Position numbers and translations under genes: made by a program | The notes under the pieces: generated by a model | What the model was told of the DNA's origin: nothing | Database searches by the model: none | What the model saw: the letters and a program-made list of their open reading frames with translations, nothing else | Assembly: GCA_030536355.1 (NCBI GenBank) | Contig: JAUNQD010000021.1 | Location: 1 to 36,820 of the forward strand | Source: Bacillota bacterium | GTDB lineage: Bacteria; Bacillota; Clostridia; Peptostreptococcales; Anaerovoracaceae | Length of the DNA: 36,820 nucleotides | Reading direction: 5' to 3' | In this document: positions 24,400 through 34,557 of the stretch, piece by piece | Layout: each line of letters starts with the position of its first letter | Position numbering within the stretch: position 1 is the first letter of the stretch

Positions 24400-25100
24400 C
24401 AATTGAGACTACCGGTGCATTCGCATCTGTAGCCCTCATGAAGGATGACAAAATAATAGGACATGTCAGCGGAAATGACAGATTCTCTCACCTGCAGAAC
24501 CTTATGCCTCAGGTAGAAGCTGTCATAAAAGAAAATGAAATGTCGATAGGCGATATAGACTTGATCGCAGTATCTAACGGTCCCGGCTCATTCACAGGGA
24601 TAAGGATCGGAGTATCTACAGCAAGAGCTCTTTCACAGATCCTTGATATTCCGTGTGTGGCAGTACCAAGCCTTGATGCTCTCGCTCTGCGAGGCTTTGA
24701 ATATGCAAAGGGCAATACTCTTATCTGTCCTATGCTGGACGCAAGAAGAAGCCAGGTCTATGCAGGAGGCTATTATATCAAGGATGGTTATCCTGTTGAA
24801 GAAATAAAGGCAGGTCCGTATATGTTGGATGAATTTTTGGCGAAAGCTGCCGGATATCAAAGAATATTGGTATTAGGCGATGCGATGGACAAATACGCAG
24901 ACAAGATGGCTGAGATAAGACCGGAAGGAACTTTAGACGTACCTGAAGACATAAGATATCAGGATGCTTCATGTGTTGCAGCTCTCGGAGCAAAGATTTA
25001 TGCGGAAAACGGCGGACTCTCATATAACGAAGTCCAGCCTGAATACATGCGCATAGCAGAAGCTGAAAGAAAGCTGAAAGAACAGCAGGCGAAAGGTTGA
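24387..25100 (+). CDS. tsaB: tRNA threonylcarbamoyladenosine biosynthesis protein TsaB
   Basis: The 237-residue, ASKHA-fold protein has the family features ILAIETTGAFASVAL at the N-terminus, the conserved SNGPGSFTGIRIGVSTARAL and the PMLDARRSQVYAG segment. TsaB is a catalytically inactive relative of TsaD and forms the TsaB-TsaD heterodimer needed for t6A37 synthesis. It overlaps tsaE by 13 nt and is followed by rimI after 4 nt. The C-terminal EPEYMRIAEAERKL-like tail (QPEYMRIAEAERK here) is usual for the family. Confidence 0.95.
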   Translation: MYILAIETTGAFASVALMKDDKIIGHVSGNDRFSHLQNLMPQVEAVIKENEMSIGDIDLIAVSNGPGSFTGIRIGVSTARALSQILDIPCVAVPSLDALALRGFEYAKGNTLICPMLDARRSQVYAGGYYIKDGYPVEEIKAGPYMLDEFLAKAAGYQRILVLGDAMDKYADKMAEIRPEGTLDVPEDIRYQDASCVAALGAKIYAENGGLSYNEVQPEYMRIAEAERKLKEQQAKG

Positions 25101-25104
25101 TTTT

Positions 25105-25554
25105 ATGGCAGATGTGATCATAAGGCAGGCGACTGTCGATGATGTGGATGACATATACGAGATAGAAAAACTGTGTTTTCCTGATCCGTGGAGCAGGGAT
25201 TCACTCATATATGAAATGACTGAAAATCCCAGAGCATTCTATATAGTGGCGGAACTTGATGAGAGAGTCATAGGATATGCAGGTCTTTGGTGGATCGGAG
25301 ACGAAGGGCACATAACCAATGTGGCTGTAAGACCGGGATACAGGCATAGACATATAGGAAACGGCATAATACAGGTGATGATAGACTTCACTACTCAGGA
25401 AGGAATAATGCACCATACACTGGAAGTGAGAAGGTCTAACCTTCCTGCGATAAGCTTGTATGAAAAATTTGGCTTCGTAGTTGAGGGTGTCCGTAAAGAG
25501 TATTATGCAAACAATAAAGAAGATGCGCTGATAATGTGGAGGCACGAAGCTTAA
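25105..25554 (+). CDS. rimI: Ribosomal protein S18-alanine N-acetyltransferase (GNAT family)
   Basis: The 149-residue protein is a GNAT acetyltransferase with the acetyl-CoA binding stretch ITNVAVRPGYRHRHIGNGII and the C-terminal ISLYEKFGFVVEGVRKEYY typical of RimI. RimI acetylates the N-terminal alanine of ribosomal protein S18. The assignment leans on its place between tsaB and tsaD, where rimI stands in most Firmicutes; another protein substrate is possible. A 78-nt gap follows, with a GCCGAA/TTCGGC inverted pair near the next ribosome binding site. Confidence 0.9.
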   Translation: MADVIIRQATVDDVDDIYEIEKLCFPDPWSRDSLIYEMTENPRAFYIVAELDERVIGYAGLWWIGDEGHITNVAVRPGYRHRHIGNGIIQVMIDFTTQEGIMHHTLEVRRSNLPAISLYEKFGFVVEGVRKEYYANNKEDALIMWRHEA

Positions 25555-25632
25555 AAGGCGGAATCATTAGCCGAATAAAACGGCAGGGCCTGGCTGATAA
25601 TAGTATCAACACTATTTCGGCAGGAGGCTACT

Positions 25633-25824
25633 ATGGATAAATTCGGAGGAAGCGGCATCGGCGATAATATGAACGTGGTTTATTCGGGATGCAGGAAGTT
25701 TGCAAGAAGACATGATTTCGATGTTTTCAGCATGAGTGATTATACATCATGTGAGAACTGCAGGCATCTCAACGGAGAAAACCAGTGTGAGAAAAAACTT
25801 GAAGAGGGACGATACGACCTATGA
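25633..25824 (+). CDS. Small Cys-rich protein coupled to tsaD, unknown function
   Basis: The 63-residue protein has Cys20 and a C-terminal cluster C40-x2-C43-x8-C52 ([13 protein letters not shown]) that could bind zinc or iron. It has no membrane segment. GCAGGAGG lies 5-6 nt before the ATG, so it looks truly translated, and its stop overlaps the tsaD start (ATGA). I do not recognise a named family. Its insertion inside the otherwise conserved rimI-tsaD neighbourhood suggests a role tied to t6A synthesis or just shared expression. Confidence 0.8.
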   Translation: MDKFGGSGIGDNMNVVYSGCRKFARRHDFDVFSMSDYTSCENCRHLNGENQCEKKLEEGRYDL

Positions 25825-26837
25825 AAGACGGAAAAATACTTACATTAGCAATTGAATCAAGCTGTGACGAGACGGCAGCAGCCGTGATAGCGGAGGGACG
25901 CGAAGTCCTCTCTAATATCATCTCGTCTCAGATCGAGATACATAAACAGTATGGCGGAGTAGTGCCTGAGATCGCATCAAGGCATCATCTCAACAACGTC
26001 AACACTGTAGTTGATCAGGCGCTGGAAGAAGCTGGCGTGACTATCGATGATGTAGATATGATCGGTGTCACTTACGGACCGGGACTTGTCGGAGCACTGC
26101 TGATCGGCCTTGCTACAGCTAAGGCTTATGCGCTGGCTGCAGACAAGCCTCTTATAGGTGTCCATCACATCCACGGACATATCTGTGCCAACTACATACA
26201 GCATAAGGAACTTGAACCGCCGTTCATGGCTTTAGTTATTTCAGGCGGTCATACTAATATAGTAGAAGTCGAAGACTATAACACATGCAGAGTTCTGGGC
26301 GGAACGAGAGATGACGCTGCAGGCGAAGCTTACGATAAGGTAGCAAGAGTCCTGGGTCTCGGATATCCGGGAGGTCCTCTCATCGATAAGATCGCAAGAG
26401 AAGGTGATCCGGAAGCTGTTGAATTCAAGCGAGTATTTCTTGAAAAGGGAAGTCTCGATTTCAGCTTCAGTGGTATCAAGACAGGCGTACTCAATTACAT
26501 AAATTCAGAAAAACAGGCTGGAAGAGAGATAAATGTCCCTGATGTAGCTGCGGGATTCCAGGCGGCAGTCCTCGATGTTATCGTGGCTAAGACAGTAGGA
26601 GCTGCAGTAGATATGGGCAAAGACAAGATCGTGCTGGCAGGAGGTGTAGCCGCCAACAGCATGCTGAGGGAAATGCTTGAGAAAGAATGTGCTAAGCACG
26701 GACTTGAGCTTTACTACCCGGCACCTGTGCTTTGCACAGACAATGCGGCCATGATAGGTTGCGCGGCATATTATAAATACATGGCGGGAGAAAGGGATGA
26801 TCTGACTCTCGATGCCATTCCGAACTTGAAATTATAG
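25821..26837 (+). CDS. tsaD: tRNA N6-adenosine threonylcarbamoyltransferase TsaD
   Basis: The 338-residue enzyme transfers the threonylcarbamoyl group to A37 of ANN-decoding tRNAs, with TsaB and TsaE. Visible hallmarks are [14 protein letters not shown] (N-terminal ATP site), the metal ligands His116 and His120 in [14 protein letters not shown], and the C-terminal [13 protein letters not shown]. Length is normal. Translation begins inside the stop codon of the 63-residue Cys protein, and the ABC-F gene follows after 18 nt. Confidence 0.97.
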   Translation: MKDGKILTLAIESSCDETAAAVIAEGREVLSNIISSQIEIHKQYGGVVPEIASRHHLNNVNTVVDQALEEAGVTIDDVDMIGVTYGPGLVGALLIGLATAKAYALAADKPLIGVHHIHGHICANYIQHKELEPPFMALVISGGHTNIVEVEDYNTCRVLGGTRDDAAGEAYDKVARVLGLGYPGGPLIDKIAREGDPEAVEFKRVFLEKGSLDFSFSGIKTGVLNYINSEKQAGREINVPDVAAGFQAAVLDVIVAKTVGAAVDMGKDKIVLAGGVAANSMLREMLEKECAKHGLELYYPAPVLCTDNAAMIGCAAYYKYMAGERDDLTLDAIPNLKL

Positions 26838-26855
26838 TAAAAATCAGAGGAATAT

Positions 26856-28850
26856 ATGATAGTAGTATCAGCGAAGGAACTGACAAAAGCATACGGTACG
26901 GATGTGATATTGGACAAGGTATCGTTTGCCATAAACGGTGGAGACAGAGTAGGGATAATCGGCGTCAACGGAGCCGGCAAGACTACTCTTCTTAAGATGC
27001 TGACAGGCGAGATGAGCTATGAGTCGGGAGAGTTTTTCATAGCGGCTGATACTCAGATAGGCTACCTGAAGCAGGATGGCGGATTCAATTCAGAGAAGAC
27101 TGTCATCGAAGAAGTTGAGAATATCTTCGCTCATTTCCCTGAGATGGAACGCGAAATGGAAAAACTCCTTTCGCAGATCGAAGAAAACGTTGAAGACCAT
27201 AAGCTTCTCGAAAGATACGATGCCCTTCAGGAAAAGTATAAAAATCTGGGCGGATATACATATAAGAGTGAAATAACAGGTGTGCTTAGTAGCATGGCCT
27301 TCAAGGAAGACAGGTATCATAAGAAGATATCGACCCTTTCAGGCGGCGAAAGAACAAGACTTGCGTTGGCATGTCTTCTGCTGAGAAAACCTGACATGCT
27401 TTTCTTGGACGAACCGACCAACCATCTTGACATCGGAACCCTTAAGTGGCTGGAGCAGTATCTGAAGAATTACAAGGGGACCATCGTGGTGGTATCCCAC
27501 GACAGATACTTCTTGGATCAGACAGTCAACAGGATATTTGAAATCGACAATCATAAGCTGAACATATATGAAGGAAGCTACAGTTTCTATGCAACAGAAC
27601 GAAAGAATCGCAGGGAAGCGGAGCTGAGAAAATATGAAAAACAGAAGAAGGAAATCGACCGTCAGGAAGAAATGATCCGCAGATTCAAACAGCACGGTAC
27701 AGAGAAGCTGGCTAAAAGAGCTGCTTCAAGAGAAAAGCGTCTCTCTGCCATGGAGCTTACGGAAAAACCGGGCGGAAGCCACGGCAAGATGAAGCTGAGC
27801 TTCAAAGAAAACTTCCAGAGCGGCAAAGACGTCATATATGCTGAAAATTTGAGCAAGACCTTCGGGTACGGAGCGAGAGCCAAGGAACTGTTCAAAAACG
27901 TAGACCTTGATATAAAACGCGGCGAGAGGATATGTATCGTAGGAGCCAATGGTATCGGCAAGACTACTCTTCTCAAGATGCTGATGGGAGATCTGGTGGC
28001 TGCAACAGGCCGCATCAAAATAGGGCATAACGTTCAGATAGGATATTACGATCAGGGACAACTGCTTCTGAACAATGCCAATACTGTCATCGAAGAAGTC
28101 CACGGCGACTACAGATTATATACAGATGGCGAGCTTAGAAATATTTTGGGCAGATTCCTGTTCAGAGGAGAAGCGGCATTCTTGAATGTGGGAGCGCTGA
28201 GCGGAGGGGAAAAAGCCAGACTTTCTCTACTCAAACTGATGATGTCAGGATCCAACCTGCTCATATTGGACGAGCCTACGAACCATCTGGATATCGAATC
28301 CAAGGAAGTCTTCGAAGAAGCCTTACTGGATTTTCCGGGAACATGCATAATCGTATCCCACGACAGATATTTCTTAAATCGCATTCCGACCAGGATCATG
28401 GAATTGACTGCTGACGGCATGGAGAATTATCTGGGAGCATATGATTATTATGTGGAGAAAAAACAGCAGATAGAATCCGGCAAAAAGTATCTTAGCGAGC
28501 TTGGTGCAAAGGGCACTGCTTCAGATGCAAAGGGCACAGCCTCCGGCGGGCAGCAGGGTTCCCTTGCCGCAGGTGCTGCTGCAGACTTTGGAGGAGAGAT
28601 GTCCTCTGCTGAAAAAAGACGTCTTCAAAAAGAAAAGGAAGCTGAAGAAAGACGTATAAAGCGACAAAAAGAGGCCCTGGAGGAAGAGATAGCGAACCTT
28701 GAAGAAGCTATAGCATTTCTTGAGGCAGAAGTCTGCAAGGTGGAGAACGCTACAGATCATGTGAAACTGGCGAAGATCAGTGCCGATCTTGCAGAAAAAC
28801 GTGAAGCTTTGGAAGAGAAATATGATAAGTGGCTGGAACTTCAGTCTTAA
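26856..28850 (+). CDS. ydiF: ABC-F family ATPase (YdiF/Uup type)
   Basis: The 664-residue protein has two ABC domains and no membrane segment, as in ABC-F translation factors. Walker A motifs are GVNGAGKT (36-43) and GANGIGKT (363-370), each followed by an LSGGE signature and a LDEPTNHLDI Walker B. The charged interdomain linker (about 245-305) is the part that reaches the ribosomal P-site tRNA. A C-terminal extension contains a low-complexity stretch with a twice-repeated KGTAS and then a basic coiled coil of about 90 residues. By position after tsaD it matches B. subtilis ydiF. Family role: relieving stalled or antibiotic-blocked ribosomes; no specific resistance can be assigned. Confidence 0.93.
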   Translation: MIVVSAKELTKAYGTDVILDKVSFAINGGDRVGIIGVNGAGKTTLLKMLTGEMSYESGEFFIAADTQIGYLKQDGGFNSEKTVIEEVENIFAHFPEMEREMEKLLSQIEENVEDHKLLERYDALQEKYKNLGGYTYKSEITGVLSSMAFKEDRYHKKISTLSGGERTRLALACLLLRKPDMLFLDEPTNHLDIGTLKWLEQYLKNYKGTIVVVSHDRYFLDQTVNRIFEIDNHKLNIYEGSYSFYATERKNRREAELRKYEKQKKEIDRQEEMIRRFKQHGTEKLAKRAASREKRLSAMELTEKPGGSHGKMKLSFKENFQSGKDVIYAENLSKTFGYGARAKELFKNVDLDIKRGERICIVGANGIGKTTLLKMLMGDLVAATGRIKIGHNVQIGYYDQGQLLLNNANTVIEEVHGDYRLYTDGELRNILGRFLFRGEAAFLNVGALSGGEKARLSLLKLMMSGSNLLILDEPTNHLDIESKEVFEEALLDFPGTCIIVSHDRYFLNRIPTRIMELTADGMENYLGAYDYYVEKKQQIESGKKYLSELGAKGTASDAKGTASGGQQGSLAAGAAADFGGEMSSAEKRRLQKEKEAEERRIKRQKEALEEEIANLEEAIAFLEAEVCKVENATDHVKLAKISADLAEKREALEEKYDKWLELQS

Positions 28851-28884
28851 TTCTTTTTAGAGTATTTAAATAATAATAAAAGTA

Positions 28885-28913
28885 TTGCAATAACTAAATA
28901 CGTACACTATAAT
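28885..28913 (+). promoter_or_regulatory. Promoter of acpP-rex
   Basis: TTGCAA (28885-28890) and a perfect TATAAT (28908-28913) are 17 bp apart, with a start near 28920 and a leader of about 70 nt. Confidence 0.8.
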
Positions 28914-28988
28914 GATTAGGAATTGTCAAGGCTGGTTAGCTTTGCCAATATAAATTATGAAGATGATATTTTTATGGAGGTATATATC

Positions 28989-29216
28989 ATGACATTTGAC
29001 AAAATCAAGGGAATCATTGCTGAACAGTTAGGCGTTGAAGAAGATGCCATCACAATGGATACAAACCTGATGAAAGATCTGGAAGCTGATTCACTGGACG
29101 CAGTAGAAATCATCATGGCTATCGAAGATGAATTCGATATCGAAGTTCCTGATGAAGATGCAGAAAAGTTCCAGACAGTAGCAGATATCGTTAGCTACGT
29201 AGAAGCCAGAGCTTAA
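28989..29216 (+). CDS. acpP: Acyl carrier protein
   Basis: The 75-residue acidic protein carries the phosphopantetheine attachment motif EADSLDAVE with Ser35, and the usual MEFD...[13 protein letters not shown] helix pattern of fatty-acid acyl carrier proteins. The start at MTFDKIK is chosen because GGAGG lies 9 nt upstream; the frame stays open further upstream, but this would exceed normal ACP length and run toward the promoter. It stands alone with rex rather than with fab genes, so a specialised acyl carrier cannot be ruled out. Confidence 0.93.
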   Translation: MTFDKIKGIIAEQLGVEEDAITMDTNLMKDLEADSLDAVEIIMAIEDEFDIEVPDEDAEKFQTVADIVSYVEARA

Positions 29217-29236
29217 TAGAAAGACGGTAAAGAGGA

Positions 29237-29887
29237 ATGACTAAGCATGCTAAGATCTCTAATGCAGTGATCAGGAGACTTCCTCGTTACAGAAGATATC
29301 TCAACGAACTGCGAAAAAAGGGAGTAGACAAGATTTCTTCCAATGAATTCAGTCGTCTCATCGGATATACAGCATCACAGATAAGACAGGACTTGAATAA
29401 TTTTGGCGGATTTGGTCAGCAAGGGTACGGATACAGTGTATGCGGGCTTTATAATGAGATAAGTGCGATCCTGGGTCTGGACAGACAGTATAAGATGGTA
29501 ATCGTCGGAGCGGGAAATCTGGGACAGGCAATAGCTAATCATACCTACTATTATAAAGCAGGCTTCATTGTAAACGGTATTTTTGAAATCAATCCGAGAC
29601 TCATTGGCATCAAGATCAATGATATCGAAGTAATGGATTATGAGAAAATCGTCGAATACGTTGAAGAAAACAATATCGACATCGGTATAATCTGTACTAC
29701 TAAAGACGCAGCACAGGAAGTGGCTGATAAATTGTGCTTCGCAGGTGTTAAGGGTCTGTGGAATTTCGCACCGGTAGATATAGAAACTCCTGACCATGTA
29801 GCCGTTGAAAACATGCACATAAGTGACAGTCTGCATTCATTGGCTTATCATATGAACAAGATCGCAGCGGACGAAGAAGAAAAGTAA
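29237..29887 (+). CDS. rex: Redox-sensing transcriptional repressor Rex
   Basis: The 216-residue repressor has an N-terminal winged helix (RRLPRYRRYLNELRKKGVDKISSNE and SQIRQDLNNFGGFG) and a Rossmann domain with GAGNLG at 91-96. Rex binds its operators when NAD+ is high and lets go as NADH rises, controlling fermentative and butyrate genes in clostridia. The signal fits the NADH-linked lysine and butyrate metabolism in this window. It lies 20 nt after acpP. No full Rex operator (TTGTTAA-N4-TTAACAA) is seen upstream of its promoter. Confidence 0.96.
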   Translation: MTKHAKISNAVIRRLPRYRRYLNELRKKGVDKISSNEFSRLIGYTASQIRQDLNNFGGFGQQGYGYSVCGLYNEISAILGLDRQYKMVIVGAGNLGQAIANHTYYYKAGFIVNGIFEINPRLIGIKINDIEVMDYEKIVEYVEENNIDIGIICTTKDAAQEVADKLCFAGVKGLWNFAPVDIETPDHVAVENMHISDSLHSLAYHMNKIAADEEEK

Positions 29888-29897
29888 ATAAAAATTA

Positions 29898-29926
29898 AAT
29901 AACCGTTTCGTAATGAAACGGTTATT
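29898..29926. terminator. Bidirectional terminator between rex and the ferredoxin gene
   Basis: A 12-bp stem AATAACCGTTTC/GAAACGGTTATT (29898-29909 with 29915-29926) has T-rich flanks on both strands, fitting the convergent genes on either side. Confidence 0.85.
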
Positions 29927-29951
29927 AATTATAATCAGTTATATGATTGTC

Positions 29952-30122
29952 TTAGCCTTCTACGATAGCATCTGTAGGGCAAGCGCCTGCGCAAGCTCCG
30001 CAGTCGATGCAAGCGTTAGCATCGATTTCGTACTGGCTGTCTCCCTGAGCGATAGCTCCTACTGGACATTCATCTGAACAAGCTCCGCATGAAATGCAAG
30101 CATCAGTAATTTTATAAGCCAT
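29952..30122 (-). CDS. 2[4Fe-4S] ferredoxin, clostridial type
   Basis: The 56-residue protein has two CxxCxxCxxxCP motifs (CISCGACSDECP and CIDCGACAGACP) ligating two 4Fe-4S clusters, with the near twofold symmetry usual for clostridial ferredoxin. It is the low-potential electron carrier of fermentation, for example for pyruvate oxidoreductase, hydrogenase or Bcd-Etf bifurcation. The start is taken at MAYKITD, preceded by AAGGAGGT 7 nt upstream; nine further codons in the open frame are leader. It is transcribed alone from its own promoter. Confidence 0.96.
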   Translation of the reverse strand: MAYKITDACISCGACSDECPVGAIAQGDSQYEIDANACIDCGACAGACPTDAIVEG

Positions 30123-30163
30123 GGTTGTTACCTCCTTTAAGATTATCATTAAACGACAAAATG

Positions 30164-30192
30164 ATTATAGCAAACCTTTAGAGGGAATTCAA
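30164..30192 (-). promoter_or_regulatory. Promoter of the ferredoxin gene
   Basis: On the minus strand TTGAAT (30192-30187) and TATAAT (30169-30164) are 17 bp apart. The -35 box ends one base before the start codon of the divergent P-loop gene. Confidence 0.75.
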
Positions 30193-30193
30193 G

Positions 30194-31006
30194 ATGAAAG
30201 TTTACGCACTCATAGGTAAGAGCGGCACGGGAAAAAGCTACCAGGCCGTTAACCTTTGCAAAGAACTTAATATAGAAAGTATCATCGACGATGGTCTGTT
30301 CATTTGCCGCAACAAGGTTATGGCAGGTATTTCTGCCAAGAGGCAGCCGACTAAAGTCGGAGCGGTGAAAACTGCATTGTTCAACGACGAAGAGCATATG
30401 ATAGAGGTGCGCGATAAAATCAAGAAGATCAAGCCGTCATCCATACTGGTCATCGGAACATCTGACGGCATGGTAGACAGGATCGTCAAGAGACTTGAGC
30501 TTGCCAAGATAAATAAGCGCATATATATAGATGATATCACCACAGAAGAGGAAAGGGCTCTTGCTAAGAAACACAGGGAAGAGATGGGTCAGCACGTTAT
30601 CCCTGCGCCTACTTTCCAGCTGAAAAGGCAGTTCTCCGGATATTTCATGCTGCCGATGAGAGTCCTTATCAGAGAACTGGGCTCATCGTGGAAGGATATG
30701 TCCGAAAAATCGGTAGTCAGACCTACATACAGCTATCTGGGTGAGTATAAGATATCCGAGAAAGTAATGGCAGATATAGTAGAATGTGTGAAGCGCGAAT
30801 CTGCAGGAGTTTATGAAGTTTCTAAGGTGGCACTTTCCCCTGTACAGGAGGGCGTGGATGTGTTCATTACTGCAAACTTCCGATTCGGAGTGCCGCTTGC
30901 TGATACAGCAAAAGATTTCCAGAAGAATGTTGTGGATAAGATAGAAGAAATGACAGCCTTTAATGTCAATAGGCTGGATCTTGAGGTGAAGGATATAATA
31001 TGGTAA
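30194..31006 (+). CDS. P-loop ATPase fused to an Asp23/Gls24-like domain
   Basis: The 270-residue protein starts with a P-loop GKSGTGKS (8-15) and a small NTPase-like region to about residue 170, including a SSILVIGTSDGMV Walker-B-like strand. Residues about 180-270 (ISEKVMADIVECVKRESAGV ... VQEGVDVFITANFRFGVPL ... MTAFNVNRLDLEVKDI) resemble the Asp23/Gls24 alkaline-shock family associated with the cell envelope. The combination is uncommon and function is unknown. GAGGGA lies upstream of the ATG. The last 7 nt overlap the glycosylase gene, so the two are translationally coupled. Confidence 0.82.
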   Translation: MKVYALIGKSGTGKSYQAVNLCKELNIESIIDDGLFICRNKVMAGISAKRQPTKVGAVKTALFNDEEHMIEVRDKIKKIKPSSILVIGTSDGMVDRIVKRLELAKINKRIYIDDITTEEERALAKKHREEMGQHVIPAPTFQLKRQFSGYFMLPMRVLIRELGSSWKDMSEKSVVRPTYSYLGEYKISEKVMADIVECVKRESAGVYEVSKVALSPVQEGVDVFITANFRFGVPLADTAKDFQKNVVDKIEEMTAFNVNRLDLEVKDIIW

Positions 31007-31860
31007 CAATAGAAGGAATCAGAGATTTTCACCCGGATCATATATTTGACTGTGGTCAATGTTTCAGATGGGAAAGGAATGAAGATGGAAGCTATACAGG
31101 TATAGCTTTTGGACGTGTGGCAAGGATCGATTATGATCATGAAAATGAAATACTGATCATTCATGGTGCAAGCGAAGAAGACTTCGAGAATATATGGAAA
31201 GATTACCTTGATCTTGATCGTGATTACGGTGTGATCAAGACTGCGCTGGCTTCAAAAGATGAAGTCATTGGTAAAGCGATAGAATTCGGTCATGGTATCA
31301 GGATCTTGAACCAAGAAAAATGGGAAACGCTGCTTTCGTTCATAATTTCTCAAAACAACAATATACCAAGGATCAAGAAATGCATAAATTCTCTTGCAGA
31401 AACCTTAGGTGAGTATGTTGGTGATTATGAAGGCAGGGCTTACTACAGTTTGCCTGATCCCGAAGTTTTAGCAAACGCGACTCTCGAGGACCTGGCTCCT
31501 TGCAAGCTGGGGTACAGAGCTAAATACTTGATTGAGACAGCGAAAAAAGTCCACGCCGAAGGCATAGAAAGCCTGGAAGGATTGAGCAGCTGTGAGCTTT
31601 CCGCGAAGGAGACGTGCGAAGCTCTTAGAAGCTACTGCGGAGTTGGACCTAAGGTCGCCAACTGCATCGCACTTTTTGCCATGAGAAAGTTTGATAGTTT
31701 CCCCATCGATGTATGGGTGAAAAAAGTAATGAATACTATGTATGGGATAGATGAGAATGATATGAAGAAAATGGCCGATTATGCCGAAGAAAACTTCGGT
31801 GAATATGGTGGTATAGCACAGCAGTATTTGTTCTATTATATTACTCATAGCAAAATGTGA
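31000..31860 (+). CDS. ogg: 8-oxoguanine DNA glycosylase/AP lyase, OGG1 type
   Basis: The 286-residue enzyme has an N-terminal OGG domain (FDCGQCFRWERNEDGSYTGIAFG) and a helix-hairpin-helix-GPD domain. The catalytic lysine is Lys218 in CGVGPKVANC and the catalytic aspartate Asp237 in FPIDVWVKK; their 19-residue spacing equals that of human OGG1 (Lys249, Asp268). It removes oxidised guanine from DNA. A strict or moderate anaerobe carrying OGG1-type rather than MutM-type repair is usual for clostridia. It overlaps the P-loop/Asp23 gene by 7 nt. Confidence 0.94.
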   Translation: MVTIEGIRDFHPDHIFDCGQCFRWERNEDGSYTGIAFGRVARIDYDHENEILIIHGASEEDFENIWKDYLDLDRDYGVIKTALASKDEVIGKAIEFGHGIRILNQEKWETLLSFIISQNNNIPRIKKCINSLAETLGEYVGDYEGRAYYSLPDPEVLANATLEDLAPCKLGYRAKYLIETAKKVHAEGIESLEGLSSCELSAKETCEALRSYCGVGPKVANCIALFAMRKFDSFPIDVWVKKVMNTMYGIDENDMKKMADYAEENFGEYGGIAQQYLFYYITHSKM

Positions 31861-31868
31861 AAAATTGG

Positions 31869-31897
31869 TTGACAAACAGTCATATTGGCTGTAAATT
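31869..31897 (+). promoter_or_regulatory. Promoter of groES-groEL
   Basis: TTGACA and TAAATT are 17 bp apart; the start site would fall at the 5' edge of the CIRCE element, the classic arrangement for HrcA repression. Confidence 0.85.
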
Positions 31898-31901
31898 ATA
31901 T

Positions 31902-31928
31902 TTAGCACTCTTTGAACGGGAGTGCTAA
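31902..31928 (+). promoter_or_regulatory. CIRCE operator (HrcA site) of groES-groEL
   Basis: An exact TTAGCACTC-N9-GAGTGCTAA. It is followed by an 89-nt leader in which GGCGCCTTGCCG and CGGCGAAGCGGCC segments can form a hairpin. Confidence 0.97.
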
Positions 31929-31996
31929 CAAACGAAAAACAAGGGCGCCTTGCCGTGAATGGATGACAGACCGGCGAAGCGGCCTTTAAAGTGTAA

Positions 31997-32296
<300 letters not shown>

Positions 32297-32312
32297 TAAA
32301 AGGGAGGATTAG

Positions 32313-33950
<1,638 letters not shown>

Positions 33951-34033
33951 GCTCGGCAGGCCGGCAAGGCATTACGACACGCCCCTAAAAAGGGACAAAA
34001 AAGGAACTAAAAGAAGAACGCGAACAATGAACT

Positions 34034-34060
34034 CGAGGCGGACCCACATGGTTCGTCTCG
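34034..34060 (+). terminator. Possible weak terminator of groEL
   Basis: CGAGGCGGACC pairs with GGTTCGTCTCG over 11 positions (two G-T pairs) around a 5-nt loop; only TTAAATTAG follows, so termination may be partial. Confidence 0.4.
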
Positions 34061-34096
34061 TTAAATTAGTAACGCGCTAAAGTGAGGAAAATTATC

Positions 34097-34125
34097 TTTA
34101 CTTTCTGAAAAATACGTGGTACTAT
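34097..34125 (+). promoter_or_regulatory. Possible promoter of the cold-shock leader
   Basis: TTTACT and TACTAT are 17 bp apart, each with four of six consensus bases. The start would be near 34132, about 140 nt ahead of the cold-shock gene and just before a terminator-like hairpin. Confidence 0.5.
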
Positions 34126-34152
34126 TACACTGTATCTAAATTATGAAAGACT

Positions 34153-34214
34153 TCACATGTTTTTGTTGAGCCCGTTTAAAGCAGGTGAGAAGCAGAGACA
34201 TGTGATTTTTTTTT
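34153..34214 (+). terminator. Terminator-like hairpin in the cold-shock gene leader
   Basis: TCACATGT (34153-34160) pairs with ACATGTGA (34198-34205) around a 37-nt loop and nine T residues follow. No better promoter is visible between it and the gene, so it may act as an attenuator or end a short RNA of about 80 nt. Confidence 0.6.
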
Positions 34215-34270
34215 AGAAAAGATATGGCAATGGCATTGATTTACAGTTAGTAGTATGGAGGTAGATTAGA

Positions 34271-34486
34271 ATGAAGAACGGTACTGTAAAGTGGTTTAAT
34301 CCTGACAAAGGCTTTGGTTTTATCTGTGACGACGAACTTAATGAAGATGTATTCGTACACTTCTCAGCTATAAATATTGAAGGTTTTAAAACTCTGGCTG
34401 AAGGACAGAAGGTCACTTTTGAAACAGAGCCGGATCCTAAAAACCCTGAAAAACTGAGAGCGATCGACGTTACACCGGTAGCGTAG
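34271..34486 (+). CDS. Cold-shock protein (CspA family)
   Basis: The 71-residue single-stranded nucleic-acid-binding protein has the cold-shock fold with RNP1 KGFGFI and RNP2 VFVHFSAI, and starts [14 protein letters not shown] as usual. A slightly unusual acidic loop (DDELNED) lies between the two motifs. It acts as an RNA chaperone in the cytoplasm. GGAGGT lies 8-9 nt before ATG. Regulation probably involves the structured leader upstream. Confidence 0.96.
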   Translation: MKNGTVKWFNPDKGFGFICDDELNEDVFVHFSAINIEGFKTLAEGQKVTFETEPDPKNPEKLRAIDVTPVA

Positions 34487-34521
34487 GTATATAGCTGACC
34501 GGGAGAATTGATTCGAGAATG

Positions 34522-34557
34522 AAGAGCTGAACTGCATATGCGATCGGCTCTTTTTTG
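34522..34557 (+). terminator. Terminator of the cold-shock gene
   Basis: AAGAGCTGA pairs with TCGGCTCTT (one T-G pair) and is followed by T residues. Its T run is also the left end of the large palindrome. Confidence 0.75.

Noticed and set aside
34232..34250. Possible third sigma-54 promoter before the cold-shock gene (TGGCAATGGCATTGAT)
   Set aside because: No TTGC at the correct distance after the TGG element; cold-shock genes are not expected to use sigma-54.
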